Source: Erinaceus europaeus (taxonomy: Eukaryota > Chordata > Mammalia > Eulipotyphla > Erinaceidae). From it: a stretch of 64,000 nt of DNA. Below, piece after piece: positions 54,894-64,000 of this stretch; positions within the stretch are counted from its first letter, which is position 1; the number at the start of each line of letters is the position of its first letter. Under the pieces are notes generated by a model that was not told the origin of the DNA, did not search any database, and saw nothing but the letters and a program-made list of their open reading frames with translations. The stretch lies in NCBI RefSeq assembly GCF_950295315.1, contig NC_080168.1:72458553-72522552 (forward strand). Reading direction: 5' to 3'. The position numbers and the translations under genes are program-made.

Positions 54894-55142
54894 GGGGCTG
54901 ACAGGTGAGTCACCAGTTGAGTATACACATTACCATGTACAAGAACATAGGTCCAAGACTACCACATAAAAATGATGTGTATGTGTGTGTGTAGGGGCTT
55001 CATGAGTGATAGAGTGGTGCTACAGTGTTTCCTTCTGTCTTTCTCTTTCAATGTCTCTGTCTCTCACTCTCCATCAAAAAAGAAAAATATGACTGCTGGG
55101 AGTGGTGGAGTTGTGTAGGCAGTGGTAATCCTGATGGCAAAA
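54894..55142 (+). mobile_element. Diverged tRNA-derived SINE, long form
   Basis: GGGGGCTGACAGGTGAGTCA, then GGGGCTTCATGAGTGATAGA and GGTAATCCTGATGGCAAAAA. Confidence 0.72.
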
Positions 55143-55309
55143 ACATCAAGACTCTAGAAATGTATTTACGAATAGATTCTGTTTTGAATTACATTAATTT
55201 CTCTATTTCCTTAAATGATCTGAATGCAATTTTCACAATTATACTTAGAAAATTACAACATCAGCATCTTTCACATATTAAAATATACTGAGATTGACTT
55301 TAGATCCAC

Positions 55310-55665
55310 AGTGGTTTATTTTTATTGCCACTAGGGTTATTTCTGGGGCTTGGTGGCAGCACTATGAATCCACAGCTCTTGTGGCCAATCTCCTTCCTTC
55401 CTTCCTTCCTTCCTTCCTTCCTCCCTTCCTCCCTCCCTCCCTCCCTCCCTCCCTCCCTTCTTTCCTTTCCCTTTCCTTTCCTTCCTTTCTCTCTCTTTCT
55501 TTTTCATTTGATAAGACAGAGAAATTGAGATGGGAGGAGAAGGAAGAGAAGAGACCTGTAGAGACAACTCATGAAACATCCTGCCTTCAGGTGGGGTTGG
55601 GGGTTCAAACCAGGTTCCTTGTACATGGTAATGTGTGTACTTAACTGGGTGCATCACCACACAAT
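55310..55665 (-). mobile_element. tRNA-derived SINE, long form, with (CTTC)n/(CCCT)n
   Basis: GCCACTAGGGTTATTTCTGG, a pyrimidine microsatellite at about 55390-55502, then AGACAGAGAAATTGAGATGG and a diverged head. Confidence 0.85.
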
Positions 55666-55679
55666 TCTGTTTCCGAAGT

Positions 55680-55820
55680 TTTTTTTAAATTTATTTTTTA
55701 TTTAAGAAAGGATAAATTAACAAAACCATAGGGTAGAAGGGGTACAACTCCACACAATTCCCACCACCCAATCTCCATATCCCATCCCCTCCCGATAGCT
55801 TTCTCATTCTCTATTTCCAA
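55680..55820 (-). repeat. Unnamed family 3' tail
   Basis: Reverse tail AAACCATAGGGTAGAAGGGG and CAACTCCACACAATTCCCAC, the same 3' end as at 20780-20850. It lies 75 bases from the donor of exon 4. Confidence 0.8.
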
Positions 55821-55893
55821 AGTTTTTAAAGGTAAATCTGACATCCAAATTTGTAGCTATTATCTTAAGCACTTGTTTTAGTAGATTACTTAC

Positions 55894-56084
55894 CTTGCTA
55901 GTTCCATAAAAACTAATGCATCTCTAAGAGACACTGGCATATCACTGCTTATTTTATTTGTTGGTGGCTTCTGTAGATCTACAATAAGCACACCATCATC
56001 TTCTCTAAAAACTTTCATTAAAACGGCCTTGTTATTTACCATTTTCAAAAATTCTACTTTGGCTTCTTCTCCCCAACCTTCGCT
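55894..56084 (-). CDS. RNF17: RNF17 window exon 4: SN-like segment
   Basis: 191 bases, acceptor tttttccacag, donor gtaagt. It reads [20 protein letters not shown], then [19 protein letters not shown], and ends MELA plus two bases of an Arg codon. The pattern (polar helix, '[13 protein letters not shown]' strand pair) is the SN-like part that closes an extended Tudor unit. The match to mammalian RNF17 is near-identical in my memory. An open frame continues into the upstream intron by chance, so the exon edge is set by the splice site. Confidence 0.95.
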
Positions 56085-56218
56085 CTGTGGAAAAAGTAAA
56101 GCTCCAATATAATAAGCTCTAGCAGTATAATATTCTGGATTTAGGTTTATATCAACAAAGGGTAAATTTGAGCAAACACACTTAACCATCCATAGAAATA
56201 AAACAAACTCCAGGCATA

Positions 56219-56568
56219 TATATATATATGTCTCCAGGGTTATTGCTGGGGCTCAGTACCTGCACTATGAATCCATTGCTCCTGGAGGCCATTTTTTTCC
56301 CATTTTGTTGTCCTTGTTCTTGCCCTTATTGTTGTCGTTATTGCTATTATTGTCATTGATTTTGCAGTTGTTATTGGATAAGACAGAGAGAAACGGAGAG
56401 AGGAGGGGAAGTCAGAGAGGAGGAGAGAAAGATAGACACCTGCAGACCTGCTTCACCACTTGTGAAGTGATTCCCCTGCAGGTGGAGGGCCAGGGGCTCA
56501 AACCAGGATTCGGTCCTTGTGCTTTGCGCCACGTGTGCTTAACCGGCTGTGCGACCGCTCGATCCCCC
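56219..56568 (-). mobile_element. tRNA-derived SINE, long form, TSD
   Basis: CCAGGCATA occurs at 56210-56218 and 56569-56577. TCTCCAGGGTTATTGCTGGG to GCGACCGCTCGATCC, CpG-bearing and therefore fairly young. Confidence 0.92.
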
Positions 56569-56579
56569 CAGGCATAGTC

Positions 56580-57095
56580 TTTATGTATATATATAGATCA
56601 TATGCCCATTGTATAAACAGTGTTTCAAGATGTTTATGCAAGTTACTTCAGAATTTTGTTTTTCTGAATATTAATGTTACAAGTGTAAAAATTTTAAAAT
56701 AAAACAAGTTGTCACATATGAATTTTCCAATTCAATGAAAATTCAAAAGATAACTGTAAAAGTGAAATGGAAGTTACATAGTAATAAACTCAAGACAAAT
56801 TTCACCATTGCCAGTAAACTTCAGTTCCATTATCAGCAACATACCTCAGGCAAACAATAAGATAAACCATTCACAGTGGAAATAATTTTAAGTTGATTTA
56901 TGAAACTCATGCAAATTTCAAGATTTAAAGACAAAAACTAAAACATCTTTTTTTTAGTGAATAAAACCTAAGTCTATTCAAAATAGAAAATGCAGTTGAG
57001 TATGAAAGTTATATAATTTTTGAGTTTCTAAAACCTCAAAACTCAAAACAAGTGCTACTACTCTATAATGTATTCCCTTAAATAAAATCATTTAT
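56580..57095. other. Intron 3, nothing recognised
   Basis: AT-rich. Confidence 0.45.
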
Positions 57096-57096
57096 G

Positions 57097-57440
57097 GGGG
57101 CTGAATGGTAGTGCAGCAGGTTAAGGAAAGCACACATGGTGCTAAGCTCAAGGACCAGTGTAAGGACCCCAGTTCAAGCTGCTGGCTCCTCATGTGCAGG
57201 GGCGTCGCTTCACAGGTGGTGAAGCAGGTCTGCAGATGTCTTTCTTTCCTCCGTCTTCCCCTCTTCTCTCGATTTCTCTGTCCTATCCAACAACAACGAC
57301 AGTAATAACAACTAATAACAACAACAACAACAATAAACAAGGGCAACAAAAGGGAAAAAAATTAGACTCCAGGAGCAGTGGCTTCATAGTGCAGGCACCA
57401 AGCCCTAGCAATAACCCTGGAGGCAAAATAAATAAACAGT
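57097..57440 (+). mobile_element. tRNA-derived SINE, long form
   Basis: GGGGCTGAATGGTAGTGCAG head, CCCTAGCAATAACCCTGGAG end, followed by an (AATA)n tail to about 57460. Confidence 0.92.
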
Positions 57441-57465
57441 AAATAAATAAATAAATAAAGTTTAT

Positions 57466-57582
57466 TGGGCTGGGGAAATAGCAGTGATTATGCAAAAAAA
57501 AAAAAAAAAACCTCATTCCTGAGGTCTTGAGGTCCTTTACCACTAGACTTGAGCACTGCTCTAATCTGTCTCTCTCTTAAAA
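57466..57582 (+). mobile_element. SINE, 'GGTTATGCAAA' head type, with internal A-run
   Basis: GGGCTGGGGAAATAGCAGTG, GATTATGCAAA followed by an A-run that replaces the normal head sequence, then TTGAGCACTGCTCTAATC. Confidence 0.75.
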
Positions 57583-57595
57583 ATTAGTATTTTCG

Positions 57596-57928
57596 GGGGC
57601 CCCGGGCGGTAGCACAGCGGGTTAAGCACACAAAGCTCAAGAACCGGCGTAAGGATCCCTGTTCAAGCCCCTGGCTCCCCACCTGCAGGGGAGTCGCTTC
57701 ACAGGTGGTGAAGCAGGTCTGCAAGTGTCTATCTTTATCTCCCCCTTTGTCTTCCCCTCTCCTTTCGAGTTCTCTGTCCTATCCAATAACGACAACAATA
57801 ATAGTAACAACAATACTGATAAACAACAAGGGCAACCAAAGGGGGGGGAAATGGCCTCCAGGAGTGGTGGATTCGTGGCGCAGTCACCGAGCCCCAGCGA
57901 TAACCCTGGAGGCAAAAAAAAAAAAAAG
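57596..57928 (+). mobile_element. tRNA-derived SINE, long form, young
   Basis: GGCGGTAGCACAGCGGGTTA head, GAACCGGCGTAAGGATCCC, and GAGCCCCAGCGATAACCCTG end. CpG-rich. Confidence 0.94.
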
Positions 57929-57929
57929 T

Positions 57930-58520
57930 TTTAAAAAAATTAATATTTTAAAAAATTCGTTTATTTACTCTTCCAACTATTCAACTGCCTGTGTGCTAGA
58001 TGATCTCTTTAGTACTGGGTATATAATAATGTATGAAAAAAAACCACCTGATTTAATAGACTTAATAGTAACATAACATCTTCTGAATACAATTCCTGTC
58101 CCTTAGTAGTTTTTAATCCTGGTGGAAAATACATATTTATAAATAATATAAACAGTGCGATATGGGCATAATTAGAGTTAAACTGTGCTAGGAAAAATAA
58201 TGAAGACTTTATATGAATATATGTCATTCCATAAAATTCTCTCTCATTTGTTTATTTCTCTCAATTTATTTTGGAGAAAATATAGAGGTTTACGTGGCTA
58301 TTATTTTTGTCTACGATTAACTTTATGTATTCAACTCAATTTCTCACTAAGAACATTCCTAATTGTGGAAACTGAAGTTCATTTCCATTTCTACTAGGAC
58401 TAATAGTTTATTAACTGAATTATATTTACCTAGGGAACTGATGTTTTGAACATTAACTCAGCAATCTGACTGGTAATGCACAGCCAGAAATGGAAAGGAG
58501 AAACGATTTGTCTCACTTAC
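57930..58520. other. Intron 3, nothing recognised
   Basis: AT-rich single-copy-looking DNA upstream of the exon 3 donor. Confidence 0.45.
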
Positions 58521-58686
58521 CGAATTCTGTGGAACAATGTCTTTCAGTGAGCATGCCTGTGCTAATGGCTGGATGTCTTTCAGTAACCCTTCAATATATG
58601 GTTCAGACTTCCTTAGAATCATACATAAGTCTTTTACTACATGCTGCTTAGTAATATGTTCTGATCTGATATGAGCATCACCAACT
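58521..58686 (-). CDS. RNF17: RNF17 window exon 3: linker after the first Tudor barrel
   Basis: 166 bases, acceptor ttttttctag, donor gtaagt. It finishes a Gly codon and reads [20 protein letters not shown] and onward to ..LKDIVPQNS, ending on a codon boundary. I recognise it from the RNF17 segment that follows the first barrel (KSEPY and LKDIQPLAQ are retained). It belongs to the staphylococcal-nuclease-like half of the extended Tudor unit. No stop or frameshift. Confidence 0.93.
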
Positions 58687-58935
58687 CTAGAAAAAATTCA
58701 AATAAATTTATTGAAAATAATATTTAAAACCCAAAGTAGCCCCCCCCAAAGATATACATTTTAAGGATATTTTCTATAACTATAATCTTCTAGAAAGTTA
58801 TATTTTAATTCATATTTCCTTGCTATAGAGACTTAATATTATCTGAGTGATCTTTCACATACCTACTTAGTTTATATTTAAAGAGAATAATAATCACCCC
58901 CAAACAAATCTATAAATCTATGAGTACTAAGACTA

Positions 58936-59068
58936 TGGGTGGGGAAGATAGCATAATGGTTACATTAAAAGACTCTCATGCCTGAGACTCCAAGGTCCCA
59001 GGTTCAATTCCACGGACCACAAGCCAGAGCTGGCCAGTGTTCTGGTAAATAAACAAATAAATAAAAAT
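58936..59068 (+). mobile_element. SINE, 'GGTTATGCAAA' head type
   Basis: GATAGCATAATGGTTACATT, CCCAGGTTCAATTCCACGGA, CAGTGTTCTGGTAAATAAAC. Confidence 0.86.
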
Positions 59069-59171
59069 ATTACCATGCTACAGTTAATACTGATTCTAAC
59101 TACAGAAACTTTTTTTTAGTTTATTTATCTTAAAGACCCACAGAAACATTGTATTTAAAAGAATTCTTTTT

Positions 59172-59460
59172 GGAGGGCCAGGTAGTGGCACACTTGGTCA
59201 AGCACACAGTACTAAGCACAAAGACTACTTAGTCAAGGATCTGGGTTCAAGCCCCTGGTCCCCACTGCAGGGGTATGCTTCATAAGCTGCAAAGCAGGTC
59301 TGCAGATGTCTTTCTCTCTCCTGTTCTATCTCCCTCCTCTCTCAATTTCTCTCTGTCCTATCCAATATAGTGGAAAAAAATTGCTGCCAGCAGCAGTGGA
59401 TTCATAGTGCCAGCAGTACCAAGCCCCACTGATAACCCTGGAGACAAAAACAAACAAAAA
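59172..59460 (+). mobile_element. tRNA-derived SINE, long form
   Basis: GGGCCAGGTAGTGGCACACT head, CCCCACTGATAACCCTGGAG end. Confidence 0.88.
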
Positions 59461-59615
59461 AATCTCTTCTTGTACATAATCTCCTGCTTTGAAAAAACAC
59501 AGATTACTAACATTTGGATACATCTAAAAACTCCCTTTCCAAGTTCTCCATCAAGTACCACGGGTAAATGATAATACCTTACTAATTTAGTAGTTAGATA
59601 AATTATAGAGCAATT

Positions 59616-59792
59616 GGGCCAGGTGGCAGTACTCCTGGCTGAGTGTACATGTTAGTGTTCAAGAGCCCACTTTCAAGCATTGGACCCACCACCTGAAAGG
59701 GGGAAGCTTCATGTGAAGCAGTGTTGCAGGTGTCTCTATCTCCTCCTTCCTTCTCAACCTATTTCTATCCAAAACAAAGTGAATAAATCTAA
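59616..59792 (+). mobile_element. tRNA-derived SINE, 'CACCTGG' head type, diverged
   Basis: GGGCCAGGTGGCAGTACTCC head and GTGAAGCAGTGTTGCAGGTG. Confidence 0.82.
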
Positions 59793-59936
59793 AAATTATA
59801 TAGCAAAATAAGTATGTATCTTGGATGTGTAGATGATAAGTTACTCCTTCCCAATTTCTTTTATTTTTTACTCCCTCCCTCATCATTATAAAAGTTTTTA
59901 AATAGGTTAAAAACACGTAAGTACAAAATATCATAC

Positions 59937-60126
59937 CCTTCAACAATTAGGACTTCAGAATTTCCAAAATCTACCATGAATATTTGTATTAATGCAACTT
60001 CACGGACCAAGAATTTGGTTGGACTGCAAAGTTTTCTATTATTTTCATATTCTACTGGAGTTAATTCAGTAATAGTTCCTCGGCACCACATTCCATTTCT
60101 AATACTGTTGACAAATATTCTTGCAC
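59937..60126 (-). CDS. RNF17: RNF17 window exon 2: Tudor barrel (first in window)
   Basis: 190 bases, acceptor ttatctag, donor gtatga. It completes the Gly codon from exon 1 and reads [20 protein letters not shown], then a longer loop, then [17 protein letters not shown]. The W-C-R-G and V-D-F-G-N signatures mark a Tudor barrel, the fold that reads methylated arginine in partner proteins such as PIWI proteins (family knowledge). W-C replaces the common W-Y pair, so one aromatic position of the cage is not conserved. The exon ends with two bases of a Gly codon. Confidence 0.95.
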
Positions 60127-60194
60127 CTAGATAACGAGGGAGACAAATCATTACTATTGTCTATGGAGAAAAAAACTCAAGGAAAGAAAGGCAA

Positions 60195-60413
60195 AACACA
60201 AGATGAAACTTGGAATAGGCATGGTCTGTAGCTGCAAGGCCAAGGATTGGGGCAGTGGGGGGAAAGAGGGTGATTGGACACTGGGGACTCAATGTAGGAT
60301 GCCAGAAGACCTCTGTTGGTGGTGGGAACGGTATGTAAACACCTACTGCAGCAAGATGAAAAACTATACCTATGTGACAACTGGCTTGTAAATAATTTTT
60401 GTCCTAATAAAAC
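60195..60413 (+). repeat. L1-like 3' UTR fragment
   Basis: GGAACGGTATGTAAACACCT, TGTGACAACTGGCTTGTAAA and a TCCTAATAAAACAAC end. Confidence 0.6.
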
Positions 60414-60573
60414 AACATCCCAAACTATATAACCACTCTTCTAAGCTACACATTAGACATTCTATACATTTGGCCACTCTTGATCACTGATTATATATGC
60501 TAATAAAAACAGGATAATTGAGAGGCAAATCTGGGTGGGTAGCCTTTATGTACTTCAAAACTTTTATTTATTT

Positions 60574-60604
<31 letters not shown>

Positions 60605-60649
60605 GGTCTTCAGATTGTCTTAAGACACTTGATGCTATACCATATAACC

Positions 60650-60954
60650 ATTATTCCTTTGTTTTTGCTTCCAGGGTTATAGCTGGGGCTCGGTGCCTGC
60701 ACCATGAATCCACTGCGCCTGGAGGCCATTTTTTCCCCCTTTTGTTGTCCTTGTTGTAGCCTTGTTGTGGCTATTTTATTTTATTGCTGTTTATTTTATT
60801 TTATTGCTGTTGTTGATGTCGTTCATTGTTGGATAGGACAGAGAGAAATGGAGAGAGGAGGGGAAGACAAAGAGGGGGAGAGAAAGATAGACACCTGCAG
60901 ACCTGCTTCACCACCTGTGAAGCGACTCCCCTGCAGGTGGGGAGCCAGGGGCAT
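60650..60954 (-). mobile_element. tRNA-derived SINE, long form, head missing
   Basis: TTGCTTCCAGGGTTATAGCT to GGTGGGGAGCCAGGGGC. The tRNA-like head is deleted. A (TTTA)n run precedes it at about 60565-60602, and TTTTATTTTATTGCTGT is duplicated near 60773-60810. Confidence 0.88.
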
Positions 60955-60999
60955 TACTGCTAGTTTTAACTGTATTCAGTAAAAACATTCAAGTTTTTT

Positions 61000-61290
61000 A
61001 TTTTATTGCTAACAGGGCTGGGGCTTGGTGCCTGCATGATGAATCCATTATTCCCAAGAGGTCATTCGTTTTCTTTTTCTTGATAGAGACAGAAAAAAAT
61101 TAAAAGAGAAGGGACAGATAGGGAGGTAAGGAGGAGAGAGTAGAGAGTAGGGAGAGGGAGGGAAAGAGGGAGAGAGAGACCTGTAACACTGTTTCACTGA
61201 TCATGAAGCTCCCCCCTACAGGTGGGGATCATTGGCTTAAACCCTGGCCATTGTATGTAATAGAGTGTGCTATACTAAATGTGCTAAGTC
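61000..61290 (-). mobile_element. tRNA-derived SINE, long form, diverged
   Basis: GGGGCTTGGTGCCTGCATGA, then TAGAGACAGAAAAAAATTAA and a weak head. Confidence 0.8.
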
Positions 61291-61299
61291 ACTCTTTCT

Positions 61300-61638
61300 T
61301 GCAACAAAGAATAAAAAAAATCTGCTGAAGCCATTTGCTGTTTTTATAATAAAGAGAACAGACAGGAAAAGGGGAAAATCATATTCTCCTAAAGCAGCAT
61401 ACCAAAATTCTTCCCCTATCCACAATTTCTCAAAATAAGACTATTTGAAACATACATATCTACTGTGAAATATAATTATCTTTAACAACTTTAAACAAAA
61501 GGTGACCTCTCAGCTCTCTTAGAATACTTTCTGAATCTAAGCTTAGCTATTTTGGAGAATTATTTGCTGCCATTAAAAGCAAGCTTAACATGATAATTCC
61601 CTTGTCTTAGATACTTATAGGTGAAGTGGTATTTTTTA
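61300..61638. other. Intron 1, nothing recognised
   Basis: AT-rich. Confidence 0.4.
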
Positions 61639-61639
61639 A

Positions 61640-61878
61640 TTTTAGAATTTTTATTATCTTTATTGGATAGAGATAGCCAGAATTGACAGAAGAGGGAGAT
61701 AGAGAGGAAGAGAGACAGAGAGATACTTGCAGCACTGTTTCACCACTTGCAAAGCTTTCTTCTTGCAGAAGCTTTCTTCTTGCAGAAGCTTCAAAGCTTT
61801 CTTCTTGGGGACTCGAACCCAGGTCCTTGTACATTACAACAAGTGCATTCAACCAGGCACACTACCACTGGTCCCTGA
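61640..61878 (-). mobile_element. tRNA-derived SINE, 'CACCTGG' head type, with internal triplication
   Basis: Reverse copy. AGCTTTCTTCTTG appears three times (about 61751, 61769, 61797) in place of the usual single AAGCTTTCCCCCTGCAG. Confidence 0.87.
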
Positions 61879-61884
61879 AACATT

Positions 61885-62108
61885 ATTTTCTAAGTTTTTT
61901 AAAAAAATCCTATTCATTTTTTTTGTCAGGAATATATAGTGATTTCAGTTTTCTGATATTCTGACAAGGTATACAGATGAGCAGAGAGTTAATCACAAAT
62001 TGAAAGTACAACTACATAAGGCTAGTAGATAATCCTTTTGGGTACTAATTATATTTAGGCATTAGTTGCTACTAACAAAGTGAGAAAACTATTTTACTAG
62101 AAAACAAA
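61885..62108. other. Intron 1, nothing recognised
   Basis: Short AT-rich gap between SINEs. Confidence 0.35.
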
Positions 62109-62109
62109 A

Positions 62110-62562
62110 ATCAGAAGCCAGAAAGTAATGCACCGGTTGAACACATGTATTATCATGAGCGAGAACCCAGGTTCAAAACCTTACTCCTGGGGAGTTGGGC
62201 GGTAGCACAGGTGGCACAAAGCACCAGGACCGGCATAAAGATCCCAGTTTGAGCCCCCAGCTCCCCACCTGCACAGGAGTCACTTCACAGGCGGTGAAAC
62301 AGGTCTGCAGGTGTCTTTCCCCTTTTCTGTCTTCCCCTCCTCTCCCCATTTCTCTCTGTCCTATCCAACAATGATGACAACAATAATAACTACAACAATA
62401 AAACAAGGGCAACAAAAGAGAATATAAAAAATTTTTTTAAAAAGAATAATAAGTTAAAAAAAAAAAACCTCCATGAGTGATGAAGCAGGGTGTAGGTGTC
62501 TCTCTCTCTCTCACTCCTTGTTACCCCTCCCCCTCTAAATTTCTCTCTGTCCTATCTAAAGA
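62110..62562 (+). mobile_element. SINE interrupted by a second SINE
   Basis: Outer 'CACCTGG'-type copy: 62110-62187 (GAACCCAGGTTCAAAACCTT) and 62466-62562 (CATGAGTGATGAAGCAGGGT). Inner copy: 62189-62450 (GGAGTTGGGCGGTAGCACAG to CAACAAAAGAGAATATAAAA). Confidence 0.85.
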
Positions 62563-62572
62563 AAAAAAAGGA

Positions 62573-62880
62573 GCAGGGACTGGATACTTGCACACCTAGT
62601 TTAGTGCACACTGCTATAATGTGCAAAGATCTTGGTTCAAGGCCCCGCCACCTCAGCCCTGCCCCATCTCCATCTTCAGGAGAGAAGTTTCAAGAGTGGT
62701 AAAGCAATGATATAGATTTCTCTGTTCTCCCTCTCTGTTATAGATTTCTCTTTGTCTCTATTAAATAAAATTATTAAAAATAAAAATTAAAAGAAAGGGA
62801 AAAAAGGTGAGAAATTGATGCCAGAGGCAGTGGATTCAGGCACTGAGCCCCAACAAGTCACAATATAGCTTTAAAAAAAA
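62573..62880 (+). mobile_element. tRNA-derived SINE, long form, diverged
   Basis: GAGCAGGGACTGGATACTTG, CTTGGTTCAAGGCCCCGCC, GGATTCAGGCACTGAGCCCC. Confidence 0.75.
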
Positions 62881-63159
62881 GTAAAATCAAGTTCAGTGAT
62901 CATTACAAAGAAAAGGTAATGAAAGCTTAAATTATGGCTTAGTTTACCAATTGCCCTTCATATGAAATGAGTGCCACAACTTCCTGCACCTCATTGAGAA
63001 GTTCTCAACACTGGTGCTGACAGCAAGGGGCAATAGTCATGTTCATAAGTAGTCATTTGAAGCAGTTTCCCTAGAGATGAGGTAGCAAACTATCCACCAT
63101 GGGTTTTTTAATTGGAAAATAGCTCACCTCAGTTTTTTTTTATAATATAAATTTCTTTT

Positions 63160-63360
63160 TAAATTATTAAAAAAATCTTCCATACAGTTATGCATAGAGA
63201 CTGTACCAGTTTACATTTCTCCCCTTAATTTTATTGGAGGGTAATGTTTCAGTACAGTTGTTGACACAAGGGTACATTTTTCTCATTTTCCTGTGACAGG
63301 TGTCTGCAAAACACTCACTCCCCAACCTAGGTCTTTTTTCTACCTTCATGCATCTGGAAA
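63160..63360 (-). repeat. Repeat block shared with 29845-29965
   Basis: Both contain ACA-GGGTACATTTTTCTCAT-like and AAAACACTCACTCCCCAA-like runs. The family is unknown to me and its orientation is arbitrary. Confidence 0.55.
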
Positions 63361-63521
63361 ATTTAATATTCAGCTCATGTAAATAAGATTAAAGTTCTAT
63401 TAGATAACTTGACAGCATTAATGCTCATAGGACAATCTTAAATTCTAAAAAGTAGATGAGATGGACAGATTTTTACAGCACTAAAATAAACTTATTTTCA
63501 GTAGCAGTAATATTTCATTAC

Positions 63522-63680
63522 CTAGCTCCAAAACATGTGAAGGGTCAAGCTGTGAACTCTTATTGCAAAACTGGTTCACCTTCTTTTCCAATATTGCTAC
63601 ATCATTTATTTGTGAATACCTCCGAATGTAGAAGTGGCAAGGATGTATTACATGGCTTACAAAAACCAGCTCAGGAGAAC
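63522..63680 (-). CDS. RNF17: RNF17 window exon 1: N-terminal strand of a Tudor unit
   Basis: 159 bases. The acceptor is TCTATCTAG-like (ttatctag) and the donor is gtaatg. It starts with two bases that complete a codon and then reads [20 protein letters not shown], ending ..SHVLEL plus one base of a Gly codon. The stretch [11 protein letters not shown] is the lead-in typical of extended Tudor units, which precedes the Tudor barrel in the next exon. This is the most upstream exon seen; the preceding exon lies beyond the right edge of the window. Confidence 0.92.
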
Positions 63681-63925
63681 CTAGATAAGAATATTTGGAT
63701 TATATCAGTAAACTATAGGCTAGGGGGAAAACTGAATATATTATCTTCTAAAGAACGGAATGCTTAAGGCCTACAAAAGTAACTCAAGTCCAAAATAGTA
63801 GTTAAATAGATAAAACAGATCCCACTTTCAAGTATGAATTCTTTGCAACCTGAACTGCAAATATTTCACTTGCAAAATATATTGAATAAATGGAATTTCA
63901 GTTCACATGGGAGTCTAATATCAGA

Positions 63926-63927
63926 TA

Positions 63928-63961
<34 letters not shown>

Positions 63962-63970
63962 CATATATAT
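63926..63970. repeat. (AT)n microsatellite
   Basis: AT-dinucleotide run with two ATACAT interruptions, near the right edge of the window. Confidence 0.95.
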
Positions 63971-64000
63971 GATTACTTACAATAAAACTTCAGAATTTAT

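Larger units (their letters stand above)
128..63680 (-). other. RNF17: RNF17 (TDRD4) gene, central 18 exons, partial at both ends
   Basis: RNF17 is a germ-cell protein with an N-terminal RING finger and repeated Tudor domains; in mouse it localises to a testis granule and is needed for spermatid differentiation and for restraint of piRNA ping-pong (established knowledge). Eighteen exons were identified on the minus strand from similarity to mammalian RNF17 as I remember it. Every internal junction has GT/AG ends, phases match at all 17 joins, and the joined 2,714 bases contain no stop. The exons encode about 904 residues of a protein of about 1,620 in human. Four Tudor-type units are visible (window exons 1-2, 6-7, 11-12, 16-17). 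The RING, the promoter, the last Tudor region and the polyA site are outside. Introns range from about 130 bases (exon 11 to 12) to about 22 kb (exon 12 to 13, filled by L1). Confidence 0.95.

Noticed and set aside
63971..64000. Possible donor (gtaagtaatc on the minus strand) and partial exon at the right edge
   Set aside because: In the phase required to join window exon 1, the 20 visible bases contain a stop (TAA), and an AT microsatellite adjoins it. I treat it as a chance donor-like sequence.
1..64000. CRISPR array, operon, phage or other prokaryotic-type defence system
   Set aside because: Direct repeats here are SINEs, LTRs and microsatellites. Coding structure is split by introns and the sequence is mammalian throughout.

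Overview
The window is nuclear DNA from a placental mammal, most probably a hedgehog (Erinaceidae). The gene content is vertebrate: exons that spell an RNF17-like Tudor protein and L1 retrotransposons. The hedgehog assignment is an inference from the very dense tRNA-derived SINEs, whose head (GGGAGTCGGGCGGTAGCGC), B-box GGTTCGAGCCC and CT-rich then CAACAA-rich body match what I know of Erinaceus SINEs (the ERI families).

One protein-coding gene crosses the whole window on the minus strand: RNF17 (TDRD4), the RING and multi-Tudor germ-cell protein. I place 18 consecutive internal exons between 63680 and 128 by protein similarity and GT/AG splice sites. Together they give 2,714 coding bases (about 904 codons) in one open frame with consistent phases across every junction. 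They cover four Tudor-type units: exons 1-2, 6-7, 11-12 and 16-17 of this window. The RING end lies beyond the right edge and the last Tudor region and stop codon beyond the left edge. Exon numbers here are window-local.

Almost everything else is intronic repeat DNA. (1) 1-11 kb: dense SINEs, old L1 pieces and a short A-tailed insertion touching the donor region of exon 17. (2) 12.1-24.7 kb: a three-layer L1 nest on the plus strand inside a roughly 22 kb intron. An old, decayed L1 was hit by a 327-bp L1 3' fragment and by a 6.2 kb insertion holding a nearly intact L1 (ORF1 open; ORF2 interrupted by three one-base indels in A-runs) plus a second L1-like 3' end. (3) 25-36 kb: SINEs, an A-tailed repeat family I cannot name, and two solo ERV-type LTRs (30141-30583 and 34247-34606) with target duplications; exons 10-12 lie here. 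(4) 36-64 kb: exons 9 to 1 separated by SINEs of at least four head types, L1 tails, microsatellites and three mariner-like miniature elements.

No second host gene, CRISPR array, structural RNA gene or bacterial-type system was seen. The most interesting content is the nested retrotransposon history, not a new protein system. Intron features were found by eye, so repeat boundaries are good to roughly 5-20 bases unless a target-site duplication is named.
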